Source of the DNA: MPNP01 sp963668325
GTDB taxonomy: Bacteria > Pseudomonadota > Alphaproteobacteria > Rhodobacterales > Rhodobacteraceae
Length of the DNA: 64,000 nucleotides
Direction of reading: 5' to 3'
Assembly: GCA_963668325.1 (NCBI GenBank)
Contig: OY764222.1
Location: 1,984,001 to 2,048,000 of the forward strand
Shown: piece after piece, positions 25,353-35,037 of the stretch
How positions within the stretch are numbered: position 1 is the first letter of the stretch
Layout of the letters: every line of letters begins with the position of its first letter
Made by a program: the position numbers and the translations under genes
Notes under the pieces: generated by a model
The model's input: only the letters and a program-made list of their open reading frames with translations
Database searches by the model: none
Told to the model about the DNA's origin: nothing

Positions 25353-28295
25353 ATGCCACACTATTCATACAAATCCTACGTTAATGTAATTTTGGGTTCA
25401 ACCAATACTGGGAAAACCCATTTTGCCATTGAAAAAATGTTAACCCACAAAACCGGGGTTATTGGGTTCCCCCTCAGATTGCTTGCCAGAGAGGTATTTG
25501 ATAAAGTTGTCAAGCGGGTTGGTCCTTCCCAGGTTGCGCTTATAACTGGAGAAGAGAGGATTGTTCCCAACCGGGCTTGCTATTGGATCTGCACAACTGA
25601 GGCCATGCCGACAAAAATTGGTGCAGATTTTCTAGCTGTAGATGAAATCCAATTATGTTCAGACCTGGAGAGAGGTCATATCTTTACCGATCGGTTATTG
25701 CATGCCAGGGGGCAAAAAGAAACACTTTTTCTTGGTTCTGAAAATATCAAACAGACTATTTCTAATCTTCTCGACAACACATTCTTTGAAAGAAGGGACA
25801 GGTTTTCTTCCCTAACCTATACTGGAAAAAAGGATATTGCCCGCTTGGAGCCAAGGACTGCCATTGTTGGATTTTCCCTTGAGGATGTATATTACCAAGC
25901 GGAAATGCTCAGGAGCTTAAAAGGTGGAGCAGCTGTTGTTACTGGAGGTTTGAGTCCTAGAACCAGAAATGCCCAGGTGGATATCTATCAAAATGGGGAA
26001 GTAAATTACCTGGTGGCAACGGATGCTATCGGAATGGGGTTAAATCTTGAAATAGACCATGTTGCGTTCAGCCGGATAAGGAAATTTGATGGGCGAAGAC
26101 ATAGAGGGCTTACCCCTATGGAAACGGGGCAGATTGCTGGCCGGGCTGGCAGATACAAGAAAGCAGGAACCTTTGGAATCGTTAAAGGATGTGAGGAAAT
26201 ACCCTTACCAGTGGTGCAGGATATTGAAAACAACAGATACAGTTCGATAAAGAAAATTCAGTGGAGGAATACAGACCTCGACTACAGGTCGCTTCAAACA
26301 CTTTTGAAGTCTCTTTCTGTCGCTAGTAAAAATCCAATCCTCACCTTAACCAAAGAGACTACAGATATTTTGGTCCTGAAGGAGTTAATTGCTGACGATA
26401 CTATCCAGCAAGCATGCTTATCTCCTTCTGAAGTTAAGTTGTTCTGGGAAGCGTGCCAAATACCTGATTTTAGGAATGCCGGGATTAGAAACCATTCTGC
26501 CCTGGTTTCAAAAGTATTTTGGTTTCTCAAAAACGGTGATTACATTCCCGAGGACTGGCTTAACCAACAACTGGATCGGATAGACAAGACTGAAGGTGGT
26601 ATCGAAAGTCTGTCAGCAAATCTCGCTTCCATACGAAATTGGACTTATGTCGCTCAAAAACCGAACTGGGTTGAAGATACCAAGTATTGGCGTGAAAGAA
26701 CTCGTGGAGTCGAGGACCGGCTTTCCGACTCTTTACATCGAAAACTAACCAATAGGTTTATTGATGTGAAAGTTAGTGTATTATTAAGAAAACTCAGAAA
26801 AAAGGAGCAATTAGTGCCTGAAATAAAAGAAGATGGTGGTATTGAAATAGAGGGCCAGAATATTGGTAAGCTTGAGGGGTTTAGATTTTTCCGGAATATT
26901 GGCTCAACACCTGATGAAGAAAAGGTTTTAAAGGAAGTCACCAGTAAAGTTATCGGACCTCAATTCGACCTTCTTGCGAATAAGATAGCCAAAGCTCCCA
27001 ACCCGGAATTCGATTTTACCGAGCAGGGCGGTATTATGTGGGGAACCCAGGCTGTAGGAAAACTGGTGAAGGGGGATGACCCATATGATCCCAAAGTAAG
27101 AGTTTTTGTTGATAAGATTGCCGGGGAAAAGGTCAAGGAAAAGGTTCAATCAAGGATTGAATCCTATGTCGATCAAAGGATCAAAGACGATCTGGAAAAC
27201 CTGCTTAAGCTTAAAAACGATCAGACCCTGGAAGGTGAGGTGCGTGAGTTTGCCCAGCGAATTGTAGAGGAGTTTGGAATCCTTAGAAGGGATGCTGTAA
27301 CCAAGGAAGTTACAAACCTGGATCAGGACAAAAGGAAATTGTTGAGGGCTTTCGGAATTAGATTTGGGCAGTTTTCGATTTTTGAGATATCTTCCATCAA
27401 ACCTTATCCAACACGGTTACGGCTAGTCCTGTGGTCATTACAAAATAGTTTCCCCGAATTTCCCCCATCCCCTCCATTGGGATTAACTTCCTTGACTCAA
27501 TTACCGCAAGCACCGGAAGGGTATTTTCCCAAGTGTGGCTATTTTCAAATTGGCAGTTTGGCAATCAGGGTAGATATTCTGGAGCGATTAATGAATTTAA
27601 TCAGAGTTGAGGATGGCAGGAAAGGATTTGGCCCTTCTGCAGAGATGCTGTCAATTACCGGTTTGTCGCATGAGATGTTTTCTGAATTTATGAAGGGTTT
27701 GGGATACAAGGTAATTAAAGAGGAAAATTTGAAAGCTGTGGAACCCCCAACTCAGGATATCCCATCTAGTTCGCAAACAGTTGAAACAGATAACGATCAG
27801 CTAAATGGTTCCGAAGAAAGGGTCAATGCATCCGATTCAAGTCAACAAGTTGCAGAAATTACTACGATTCCAGAACAACCAGTACCGGATAGTCCAGTTC
27901 GAGTAGAAAGTAAGGATGTTAAAGCCGAAATAACCAATGATAATGATGTTTCTCTTTCGAGTACAAGCAATGAACAAACCCAAAGCGAGATCGTAACAGA
28001 CGATGAAGAGAATGCGGTAAAAGAGATAGTTTATACCTATAAGTGGAGCCCAAAAAGAACTGCTCCACCCAAAAAGAAATTCTCTAATTCAAAGACAAAC
28101 GACCAGTCAGAAAAAAAAGAACCATTCAAGGCCAAAAAGGGCAGAGGACCAAGGGGTAAATTCGATAAGAAAACCAATCCCAGGAATACGAATAGATCAG
28201 ATTCAAAAAGGCCAAGAAACAAGAAACCATTCACCAGGAAACCTGATCCTAATCATCCCTTTGCCGCTTTGCTGGAAATTAGGGATAAATTATAA
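25353..28295 (+). CDS. SUV3-like DExH-box RNA helicase
   Basis: A 980-residue helicase of the type found in mitochondria (SUV3) and Alphaproteobacteria. Walker A is LGSTNTGKTHFA near residue 14, the DExH box is AVDEIQLCSDLERGH near residue 95, and the second RecA domain has ATDAIGMGLNLEIDHVAF and ETGQIAGRAGRYKKAG. A long middle region follows, and the last ~180 residues are first acidic and polar, then very basic (KKKFSNSKTNDQSEKK), suited to RNA binding. It likely unwinds structured RNA for degradation. The S4-domain gene that usually follows in Alphaproteobacteria is absent here. Confidence 0.9.
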   Translation: MPHYSYKSYVNVILGSTNTGKTHFAIEKMLTHKTGVIGFPLRLLAREVFDKVVKRVGPSQVALITGEERIVPNRACYWICTTEAMPTKIGADFLAVDEIQLCSDLERGHIFTDRLLHARGQKETLFLGSENIKQTISNLLDNTFFERRDRFSSLTYTGKKDIARLEPRTAIVGFSLEDVYYQAEMLRSLKGGAAVVTGGLSPRTRNAQVDIYQNGEVNYLVATDAIGMGLNLEIDHVAFSRIRKFDGRRHRGLTPMETGQIAGRAGRYKKAGTFGIVKGCEEIPLPVVQDIENNRYSSIKKIQWRNTDLDYRSLQTLLKSLSVASKNPILTLTKETTDILVLKELIADDTIQQACLSPSEVKLFWEACQIPDFRNAGIRNHSALVSKVFWFLKNGDYIPEDWLNQQLDRIDKTEGGIESLSANLASIRNWTYVAQKPNWVEDTKYWRERTRGVEDRLSDSLHRKLTNRFIDVKVSVLLRKLRKKEQLVPEIKEDGGIEIEGQNIGKLEGFRFFRNIGSTPDEEKVLKEVTSKVIGPQFDLLANKIAKAPNPEFDFTEQGGIMWGTQAVGKLVKGDDPYDPKVRVFVDKIAGEKVKEKVQSRIESYVDQRIKDDLENLLKLKNDQTLEGEVREFAQRIVEEFGILRRDAVTKEVTNLDQDKRKLLRAFGIRFGQFSIFEISSIKPYPTRLRLVLWSLQNSFPEFPPSPPLGLTSLTQLPQAPEGYFPKCGYFQIGSLAIRVDILERLMNLIRVEDGRKGFGPSAEMLSITGLSHEMFSEFMKGLGYKVIKEENLKAVEPPTQDIPSSSQTVETDNDQLNGSEERVNASDSSQQVAEITTIPEQPVPDSPVRVESKDVKAEITNDNDVSLSSTSNEQTQSEIVTDDEENAVKEIVYTYKWSPKRTAPPKKKFSNSKTNDQSEKKEPFKAKKGRGPRGKFDKKTNPRNTNRSDSKRPRNKKPFTRKPDPNHPFAALLEIRDKL

Positions 28296-28441
28296 AATCC
28301 TATATCTATCCTAGTATTTTGTTTCACTAGAGACCAAATTGTGAAATCTGTTTTTTATCTTCACAAAACAGGTTGAAAGAAGTCAAATTATAAATACCTA
28401 GCCATATCCAAGTACATTATGGCGGCTTACCCTAGGCAAAT

Positions 28442-28780
28442 ATGACATACATAGTAAATGACAGTTGCATTGCTTGTAAATACACTGATTGTGTAGAAGT
28501 GTGTCCTGTGGACTGTTTTTACGAGGGTGAAAACATGTTGGTCATTCATCCCGATGAATGTATTGACTGCGGAGTGTGTGAACCTGAATGTCCGGTGGAT
28601 GCTATTAGACCCGATACTGAGCCGGATACAGAGGAATGGGTTGAATTCAATCGGAAATATTCCGAAATTTGGCCAGTAATTCTGGAAAAGAAGGATGCTC
28701 CCCCAGATGCCGAGAGCCACGAGTTTGAAGAAGGTAAACTAGAAAAGTATTTTTCTGAAAAACCTGGTGAAGGCAGCTAA
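28442..28780 (+). CDS. fdxA: Seven-iron ferredoxin
   Basis: A 112-residue ferredoxin with a [3Fe-4S] and a [4Fe-4S] cluster. The N-terminal set is CIACKYTDCVEVCPVDCFYE and the second is CIDCGVCEPECPVDAI. The C-terminal ~50 residues (PVILEKKDAPPDAESHEFEE) are the Azotobacter FdI-type tail. It carries electrons at low potential in the cytoplasm. It follows the helicase as in related genomes, though carD, its usual neighbour, does not follow. Confidence 0.95.
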   Translation: MTYIVNDSCIACKYTDCVEVCPVDCFYEGENMLVIHPDECIDCGVCEPECPVDAIRPDTEPDTEEWVEFNRKYSEIWPVILEKKDAPPDAESHEFEEGKLEKYFSEKPGEGS

Positions 28781-28980
28781 TATAGGGACTAAATTTACTG
28801 AAATTGGCAACTTTCAACAGGCCTAAACGGTCTTGAATGATCTATGAACGTTAAATGATAGGAAATATTGCCAAAATTGCAATTACACCTTTTCTAATTC
28901 AAAGCCAATTTTCAGGATATAGGACATCTTGCCATTAAAATCTCAAATTTTTACATTCAAATTTATTCCTTTGTGAAGTT

Positions 28981-29820
28981 TTATCCTATCGCCAGATTTC
29001 GAAACCATCTATAAAATTTTACAACACTTGCCCCTACAACATTGCCAAAGAGACCAATGACAAGACAGACTATTCCCACAATCCAGTGAATTGAGATTAA
29101 ACTGATAACCATTATTCCAATAATGGACACAATAATGACGCCGACAATACCGGCTTCAGCTAGCGGAACTCCCCAAATATGCCATACAGGTTGGTACGGT
29201 TCCTTGTATTTCACTCGGACCCCTGCTTTTTGGCATGCAATATAGATCGCCGGGTATGCTCCAGATTTGACTTCTGTCATGTAAGTAAGTTTTATCGTTT
29301 GGCCTCTCCCGAGCATAGGTACAAAATACCCACGGCTCGTAGTATAAGTTTGCCAATTTTTTTGTTGATTCAACCTTATTTTGGCAATTTCTTGAGTCTT
29401 TCCGACAACGTTCAAATCATTAATTTTGGTTGTTGCATTTACCATTTTGTTAAAAATCTTCTCAAATTCTGGACTATACTTTAAGTTCTCGACAGTCCCT
29501 TGTATAAGAGTTTGCTCGGTCATCAGAACCATATCTTGTCCACAAAAGACTTTAATTTCTAGATCTTCTAGATCTCTGATACTTCGATTTTCAACCCAGA
29601 TATTACTCATGAATAGATTTTGTACTTTTTCGCCACCTACAGTCACCAAAACATCACCATGAATATTGTCAAATGCCGAAATTCCTATTCGATCATATGT
29701 CACATGGTAGGTAAGCTGGGATCGACGGTTCCCCAACAACCATATTAATAGCGTCAAGAAAAAAGTTAATAAACTGCCTACGAGTGCGCCATATAGCCAA
29801 TCAAGATTAGTTACGAACAT
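28981..29820 (-). CDS. Hypothetical membrane protein
   Basis: A 279-residue protein with one N-terminal membrane segment (YGALVGSLLTFFLTLLIWLL), a soluble central domain of about 170 residues rich in beta strands, and two membrane segments near the C-terminus (GIVGVIIVSIIGIMVISLIS and WIVGIVCLVIGLFGNVVGAS). The central part has no catalytic motif that I recognise. Neighbouring genes and intergenic spacing suggest an accessory region beginning after fdxA. I do not know the family. Confidence 0.6.
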   Translation of the reverse strand: MFVTNLDWLYGALVGSLLTFFLTLLIWLLGNRRSQLTYHVTYDRIGISAFDNIHGDVLVTVGGEKVQNLFMSNIWVENRSIRDLEDLEIKVFCGQDMVLMTEQTLIQGTVENLKYSPEFEKIFNKMVNATTKINDLNVVGKTQEIAKIRLNQQKNWQTYTTSRGYFVPMLGRGQTIKLTYMTEVKSGAYPAIYIACQKAGVRVKYKEPYQPVWHIWGVPLAEAGIVGVIIVSIIGIMVISLISIHWIVGIVCLVIGLFGNVVGASVVKFYRWFRNLAIG

Positions 29821-30162
29821 GGGAATTTCCTTTTAAGATGTTTTAAAATTCATAATCTCTTCATTCAGTATAAAATTTAATTCTTATTCCAACGCCTTTT
29901 GTAGTTCATTGACTTTTATCAAGGATGTTACTACAGGTAAGGAATTATGACCTATTTCCAAAAGTTATTCTTATTGGCAAAAAAGTAGAACAAGTACCTA
30001 AAGATAAATTTAGGTCAGTTTAATCTATACTTTGGTAAAGCCATTCTTGAAATAGCGATTCCATAAAGAACTAGGTTGTACTGAACAGAATTGGGTTGAA
30101 GGTTTTATCAAATGGAAACAATAAATACCCACCTTGAAGAAATGAAATTGTAATTAATATAA
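29821..30162. other. Intergenic region with a small hairpin
   Basis: A 342-base A+T-rich gap between two minus-strand genes. It contains a 7-base-pair inverted repeat ACCTAAA/TTTAGGT (29996-30015) with a 6-base loop and no T-run. No credible gene is seen. The promoter of the membrane-protein gene should lie here. Confidence 0.35.
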
Positions 30163-31221
30163 TTAGATGCCCTGAGTACTAGTCTCATTAATTTTGATGT
30201 TTTGGTCAGGAAACATTTTTCTAAGTTTATCCACGAAATCTAGGGTATCCACTCCCCATTGATTAGACAAAACATAAGTCTTGCCCTTTACTTGTTTTGA
30301 TTCGCCGTCTTTGCAGAAGTACCTTTCAGTTTTGGGCGTTTGACTACCTTTATCGTCAAGCATTATTAATTCACGGACTTCCTCGTCTTCCAGCAAACCC
30401 TCAAATACTCTGAGTTTTCTAGGGGGTAGCGTATTCTCAATTTTTTCAGTTCCTTCTTCAACTTGTAACAACTCAGAAAATATCTTGTACATCAAATTTC
30501 GTTTATGCAAGTTACAGAAAAGATTGCCGTCAATCGCTAAATCATACTTAGAATAGTCCTTTTTACTCTTATTTTGCTCACGTTCACTCTGCCGTTTTTT
30601 CCGGATTTGAATTTGATACTCCTCAATCTCAGGTACAGGTATGATAGTTTGAACGTCCAACAGAATACGCCCGTGGTATTTATAAGGTCGCATTCTAACG
30701 CATCGTATATCCAACCCTTGTTCATTCAACCACAACACCGATGTGGTCAACTCTTTTGAGAAATCAGCAGAGGCAAGAATAATCTGAATGTTTTGCCCAA
30801 GTTCCTGAGCATCTGTATCTTCCCAATCAAGGAATTCAACTAATTTATCCCTTGCATTTTCTTCGCTGTTGTTTCGTTTAAGATATTGTCCATAATGTTC
30901 CACTAGCATGTCGAATGTCATAGCAGAAATCATAGCTGAATAACGAATCGCTTGAAGGTCCATATATCCACCATCCGCTGTACGCTTTAATTCAATAACA
31001 ACGAGATTGGCTTTCTTATCAATTCCCAATAGATCAATTCTTTTCTGGCTCCCCTCCCAGTCACTGAATTCTTCCCCTACGATAAGTGTATCTGGTGAAA
31101 TAACTTCAGGTCTTAATTTTAGCAAAACCTGGAGGTCCTTACGTTCTTTAATGTCCTCTGATTCAAATGTAGTTGTTGGGACATCTGTTATTTCGTCATC
31201 ATTAATTTGGTAGAGTGTCAT
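30163..31221 (-). CDS. NucS-like (DUF91) endonuclease-domain protein
   Basis: A 352-residue protein whose N-terminal half has the PD-(D/E)xK nuclease pattern of the NucS/DUF91 family: RIDLLGIDKKANLVVIELKR, with Asp and ExK, then GYMDLQAIRYSAMISAM. The C-terminal half has a small beta-rich domain (PRKLRVFEGLLEDEEVREL and KGKTYVLSNQWGVDTL). Proteins like this are uncharacterised and often sit in accessory islands. It may be a DNA nuclease in repair or defence; the exact role is unknown. Confidence 0.7.
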   Translation of the reverse strand: MTLYQINDDEITDVPTTTFESEDIKERKDLQVLLKLRPEVISPDTLIVGEEFSDWEGSQKRIDLLGIDKKANLVVIELKRTADGGYMDLQAIRYSAMISAMTFDMLVEHYGQYLKRNNSEENARDKLVEFLDWEDTDAQELGQNIQIILASADFSKELTTSVLWLNEQGLDIRCVRMRPYKYHGRILLDVQTIIPVPEIEEYQIQIRKKRQSEREQNKSKKDYSKYDLAIDGNLFCNLHKRNLMYKIFSELLQVEEGTEKIENTLPPRKLRVFEGLLEDEEVRELIMLDDKGSQTPKTERYFCKDGESKQVKGKTYVLSNQWGVDTLDFVDKLRKMFPDQNIKINETSTQGI

Positions 31222-31544
31222 TCTGTTTCCCTAATTTCTGATTTGCTTTCGTTCTTTTGAAATTAATATCCTAGAAAGTCCTGAAGTGAACAAATAGTTT
31301 TTGAATTGATGTTTCTATTTAAGGATTGCTTCAGTCTATTTTGTAGCAAAAAAATAAAACAAACCGACTGTTCAATCCCATTTTTTTGATTTGGCGGTTT
31401 CAAAACCTGTCTTTGAGAATGCAATTAAAATAGAGGCATAGATGTATTTCAACGAATTTATTCCTAAGCGAAAGAGCCTCATTTAGGATGAAATTGTTTA
31501 CCTTATCCTTTGTCCAAGAACACTATAGTTACATTAATTTAACT
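31222..31544. other. Intergenic region without identified features
   Basis: A 323-base gap between the NucS-like gene start and the choline sulfatase stop. Apart from A- and T-runs (around 31347 and 31381) I see no gene, RNA or clear repeat. Confidence 0.4.
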
Positions 31545-33080
31545 TTAGGAACTTTGTTTAAACGGTGGCACTCTAGTTCTTTCAGTAGCGAACTTCCAAT
31601 CCATGTGGGTTCTGACATATTCAGTGCTGGCATCTCTTGGTGGATTGTAATCCCAATGGGTTACCTTGCCTTGTTCCAAGGCCTTAAACAGCGTATGCCT
31701 TTGTTTTTGTTTGGCAATTATATCAGACTTGATCTTTTCAATGTCCCAACGGAAGGCTGCTTCATTCTCAAATTCCTTTAACAGATCAGCGTATTCTTCT
31801 TTTCCAACTAGGTTGTCCAACTCTTCAGGATCCGATTTCAGGTTATACAATAAAGGGGGGTCTCCCTCGGAACACATGAATTTATAATTCCCACGTCTGA
31901 TCATGAATACCGGACTAGGGGTGAGTTCGGCACAATATTCACCAATCGCTTCCCCACCATCTTCAAAATCTCCAATGGCTAGAGGTAGTAAAGAACGGCC
32001 GTCAATCGGTTGAGCCAATTCGGGTGGGTCCATACCACCCTGTACACCAATATCAATTAGGGTAGGAAGGATATCAACCAATGAACAAACACTTTTTACC
32101 CGTCGAGGAATAATTCCCTGACCGGCCATAATTAAGGGAACTCGACCTGAGGGTTCAAAGAAGTTCATTTTATACCACAAACCTCTTTCCCCAAGCATCT
32201 CCCCATGATCAGCAGTCAGAATAATGATCGTGTTTTCAAGTTGTTCAGTTTCTTGAAGGGTCTTAACTATCATGCCAATTTGACTATCAAAATATGACAT
32301 GTTGGCGTAATACCCCCTTCGGGCATTCTTGATGACCTCTTCGGTAATCTTGGGGTTATTGGATTCAATACCCTTCATTATCCTTTGGGAAAAAGGGTCA
32401 AGCTGATCATAATCAAGAATATTCTTGGGAAGGTCTATTTCAACATCAGCATAAAGGTTCCACCACTCTGGGGTTGCTACGTAAGGATCATGTGGATGGA
32501 TAAAACTTGCCACCAAACAGAAGGGCCTGTCTTTGTCTTGTGCAAACTCCACTATTTTTTTTCTTGTGCTGAAGGAGACTTCCTCATCGTATTCGATTTG
32601 AAAAGTTGAAGCTGCACATCCAGCCTCAAATACTGAATCCATGTTATGGTACCAGCGATCAATGCGTTCATCAGGCAGTTCCCAATTTGGGGTCCAGGCA
32701 AAATTTGAAGGATAGATATCTGTTGTAACCCGCTCCTCAAAGCCATGTAATTGGTCTGGGCCAACAAAATGCATTTTGCCAGCGAGGCAGGTTTTATACC
32801 CCATCACCCTCAAATAATGAGAAAAAGTAAGAATTGAGGAAGGAAACTCACTAGCATTGTCATAGGCTGCTATATTCGTTACCAACTGACCAGCCATAAA
32901 GCTAAATCTTGATGGAGCACAGAGTGGGGAATTGCAATAGGCCCAATCAAATAGCGCTCCCCTTGAAGATAGGGCATCCATATGGGGTGTCTTTACAAAT
33001 GGGTGGCCATAGGCTCCAGTAAATTGGGGAGCCAACTGATCGGCCATTATCAATACAATGTTGGGAGGACCCTGGTTCAT
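31545..33080 (-). CDS. betC: Choline sulfatase
   Basis: A 511-residue type I sulfatase. The formylglycine site is Cys54 in NSPLCAPSRFSFMAGQ; metal ligands are in LIMADQ and TADHGEMLGERGLWYK. Features specific to choline sulfatases are AGKMHFVGPDQLHGFEER, the WYHNMDSV motif and the C-terminal HWDYNPPRDASTEYVRTHMD. It hydrolyses choline-O-sulfate to choline and sulfate. No bet genes are adjacent, but sarcosine oxidase genes at 61-64 kb act later in the same catabolic route. It is alone on this strand, 59 bases from cobS. Confidence 0.9.
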   Translation of the reverse strand: MNQGPPNIVLIMADQLAPQFTGAYGHPFVKTPHMDALSSRGALFDWAYCNSPLCAPSRFSFMAGQLVTNIAAYDNASEFPSSILTFSHYLRVMGYKTCLAGKMHFVGPDQLHGFEERVTTDIYPSNFAWTPNWELPDERIDRWYHNMDSVFEAGCAASTFQIEYDEEVSFSTRKKIVEFAQDKDRPFCLVASFIHPHDPYVATPEWWNLYADVEIDLPKNILDYDQLDPFSQRIMKGIESNNPKITEEVIKNARRGYYANMSYFDSQIGMIVKTLQETEQLENTIIILTADHGEMLGERGLWYKMNFFEPSGRVPLIMAGQGIIPRRVKSVCSLVDILPTLIDIGVQGGMDPPELAQPIDGRSLLPLAIGDFEDGGEAIGEYCAELTPSPVFMIRRGNYKFMCSEGDPPLLYNLKSDPEELDNLVGKEEYADLLKEFENEAAFRWDIEKIKSDIIAKQKQRHTLFKALEQGKVTHWDYNPPRDASTEYVRTHMDWKFATERTRVPPFKQSS

Positions 33081-33139
33081 TTTCTTTCCACTAGTTTTAA
33101 TGCAATACTGATATGTCTACCAAACGTGCTTTACTAACA

Positions 33140-33907
33140 TCATCCCGTAAAATACAAGACAATTGCTAACATGATGCCGATTTCGGTAAGTTGTTGGACA
33201 GTTCCCAATACATCACCGGTCTGACCCTTTAGAAGTTTTTTGGCATAAAAGTAAACTGGAAGGGTTATAAACAATCCTATAACCACCGGTATAAAACCAA
33301 TTGGGCCTAGGAAAATGTAGATTGGTATGAGAGAAATTATAAAACAAAATCCAGCTGACCAAAGAGGAACTCGGCCAATTTCTGATGCCAAACCTTTTTT
33401 CCTTGCACTTGGAAGAATACTCATGAAGGGTACAACCGCTGCCCTGGAAATGACACAAACAACAACCAAAGGGCCAATGAGAAACCCGCTTTCAAAGAGA
33501 ATTTTTAACAAAACCCATCTGAACAGGATAGAAATTACCAGGGCCAGGACACCAAAAGTTCCATGCCTGCTGTCATTCATTATTTCGAGTCGTTTTTCTG
33601 GCGTATTTCCACCCCACACCCCATCAAAGGTATCAGCCAATCCATCCTCATGGAAACCTCCCGTGACTAAAATCAACAGAGAAAGGATAAGCAATGAAGA
33701 GATTTCTGGTGGAATAGCCAGAGAATTTAGTACCTCAGCACATATCCCAATTATCACTCCTAGAAATCCACCAATAAGTGGCCATGCCCATACAGTTTTT
33801 CCCAAGTCAACTGAATGTTCTGAGGATTTTACGGGTATTCTCGTAAAAAGACCGAGGGAAATGGCAAGATGGGCAATGATATTTTTTGGGAGTTTTAATA
33901 AATTCAT
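33140..33907 (-). CDS. cobS: Adenosylcobinamide-GDP ribazoletransferase (cobalamin synthase)
   Basis: A 255-residue integral membrane enzyme joining alpha-ribazole(-phosphate) to adenosylcobinamide-GDP, the last step of cobalamin assembly. The signature GGFHEDGLADTFDGVWGG is intact, followed by MNDSRHGTFGVLALVIS. About six membrane segments are visible. It is divergent from cobT with 73 bases between the starts, so both may share a control region; I see no cobalamin riboswitch there. Confidence 0.96.
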   Translation of the reverse strand: MNLLKLPKNIIAHLAISLGLFTRIPVKSSEHSVDLGKTVWAWPLIGGFLGVIIGICAEVLNSLAIPPEISSLLILSLLILVTGGFHEDGLADTFDGVWGGNTPEKRLEIMNDSRHGTFGVLALVISILFRWVLLKILFESGFLIGPLVVVCVISRAAVVPFMSILPSARKKGLASEIGRVPLWSAGFCFIISLIPIYIFLGPIGFIPVVIGLFITLPVYFYAKKLLKGQTGDVLGTVQQLTEIGIMLAIVLYFTG

Positions 33908-33980
33908 TATAGAAAATTACCCCAAAAGAACCTTAATTCTGAATTGCTTTATTTAATTCAACCGGAAAAGAAATTATCAC

Positions 33981-35021
33981 ATGAATAAGGTTTTATCTAG
34001 ACCATCAGAAGAACGTAACCTTGAACAAATATTCAATGAATATTTGGAAAACCTTCCCGAACCAAATTCAGATTACATAATTGAGGCTGAAAAACGAAAC
34101 AGTGAATTAACCAAACCTTCAGGGTCATTGGGGAGGCTCGAAGAACTTGCCATTTGGTATGCAGGCTGGCAGGGGGCACAAAAAAAGGACATTGCTTCTA
34201 TTCTGATTGCTATTTTTGCAGGGAACCATGGGGTTGCAAACAAGGGAGTTTCAGCATTCCCCATTGAAGTTACCAAGCAGATGGTTGCTAATTTTGAGCA
34301 TGGTGGGGCAGCCATAAATCAGCTTGCCAGTCTTCTTCCGTCTACTTTAAAGATTATCCCGATTGATCTGGATAAACCAACCAAGGATTTTACGCAGGAT
34401 GAAGCCATGAGTAGGGAAGAATTTTCACAAGCCTTTTTCATGGGGTTTGATGCTATCCATGAAGGTTATGATCTAGTTATTCCAGGGGAGATGGGTATTA
34501 GCAATACTACCTCTGCTGCCGCCGTTTCTTCGGCCCTTTTTGGTGAAGATGCCAAGGAATGGACAGGGAAAGGTACAGGCATTAATGAGAATCAACTAAA
34601 GCAGAAGATTGAAGTTATCAGGCAAGGTTTGGATCGTCATACCAAGATGCTAGGTTCCCCACTTGAGATACTGAGATGTCTGGGTGGTTGGGAGATGGCT
34701 GCCTTGGCGGGGTCTATATTCAGTGCACGATTAAAGTCTATCCCTGTCTTGTTGGATGGATTTATTTGTACATCCGTAGCAGCAGTATTGTTCAAAATAG
34801 ACCCAAGATTACTGGAACATGTAGTTGCGGGTCATTGTTCTGCGGAAAATGCCCACAATAAACTATTAAAAAAATTGAACCTCAAGCCGTTATTGGAATT
34901 AGAGATGAGGCTTGGAGAAGCATCTGGGGCTGGAGTAGCGGCACATATCCTCAGAACGGCAGTCAAATGTTATGGGGGTATGGCTACTTTTTCTGAAGCG
35001 ATGGTAGCTAATAGGAAGTAA
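33981..35021 (+). CDS. cobT: Nicotinate-nucleotide-dimethylbenzimidazole phosphoribosyltransferase
   Basis: Makes alpha-ribazole phosphate from nicotinate mononucleotide and dimethylbenzimidazole for the lower ligand of cobalamin. Motifs: LTKPSGSLGRLEELA at the start, FAGNHGVANKGVSAFP, GEMGISNTTSAAAV and the C-terminal RLGEASGAGVAAHIL with catalytic Glu. The 346-residue length is normal. With cobS it allows nucleotide-loop assembly or salvage of cobalamin, relevant to the dehalogenase-like protein 2.3 kb downstream. Confidence 0.96.
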   Translation: MNKVLSRPSEERNLEQIFNEYLENLPEPNSDYIIEAEKRNSELTKPSGSLGRLEELAIWYAGWQGAQKKDIASILIAIFAGNHGVANKGVSAFPIEVTKQMVANFEHGGAAINQLASLLPSTLKIIPIDLDKPTKDFTQDEAMSREEFSQAFFMGFDAIHEGYDLVIPGEMGISNTTSAAAVSSALFGEDAKEWTGKGTGINENQLKQKIEVIRQGLDRHTKMLGSPLEILRCLGGWEMAALAGSIFSARLKSIPVLLDGFICTSVAAVLFKIDPRLLEHVVAGHCSAENAHNKLLKKLNLKPLLELEMRLGEASGAGVAAHILRTAVKCYGGMATFSEAMVANRK

Positions 35022-35037
35022 ATTATTTCAGGCAACC

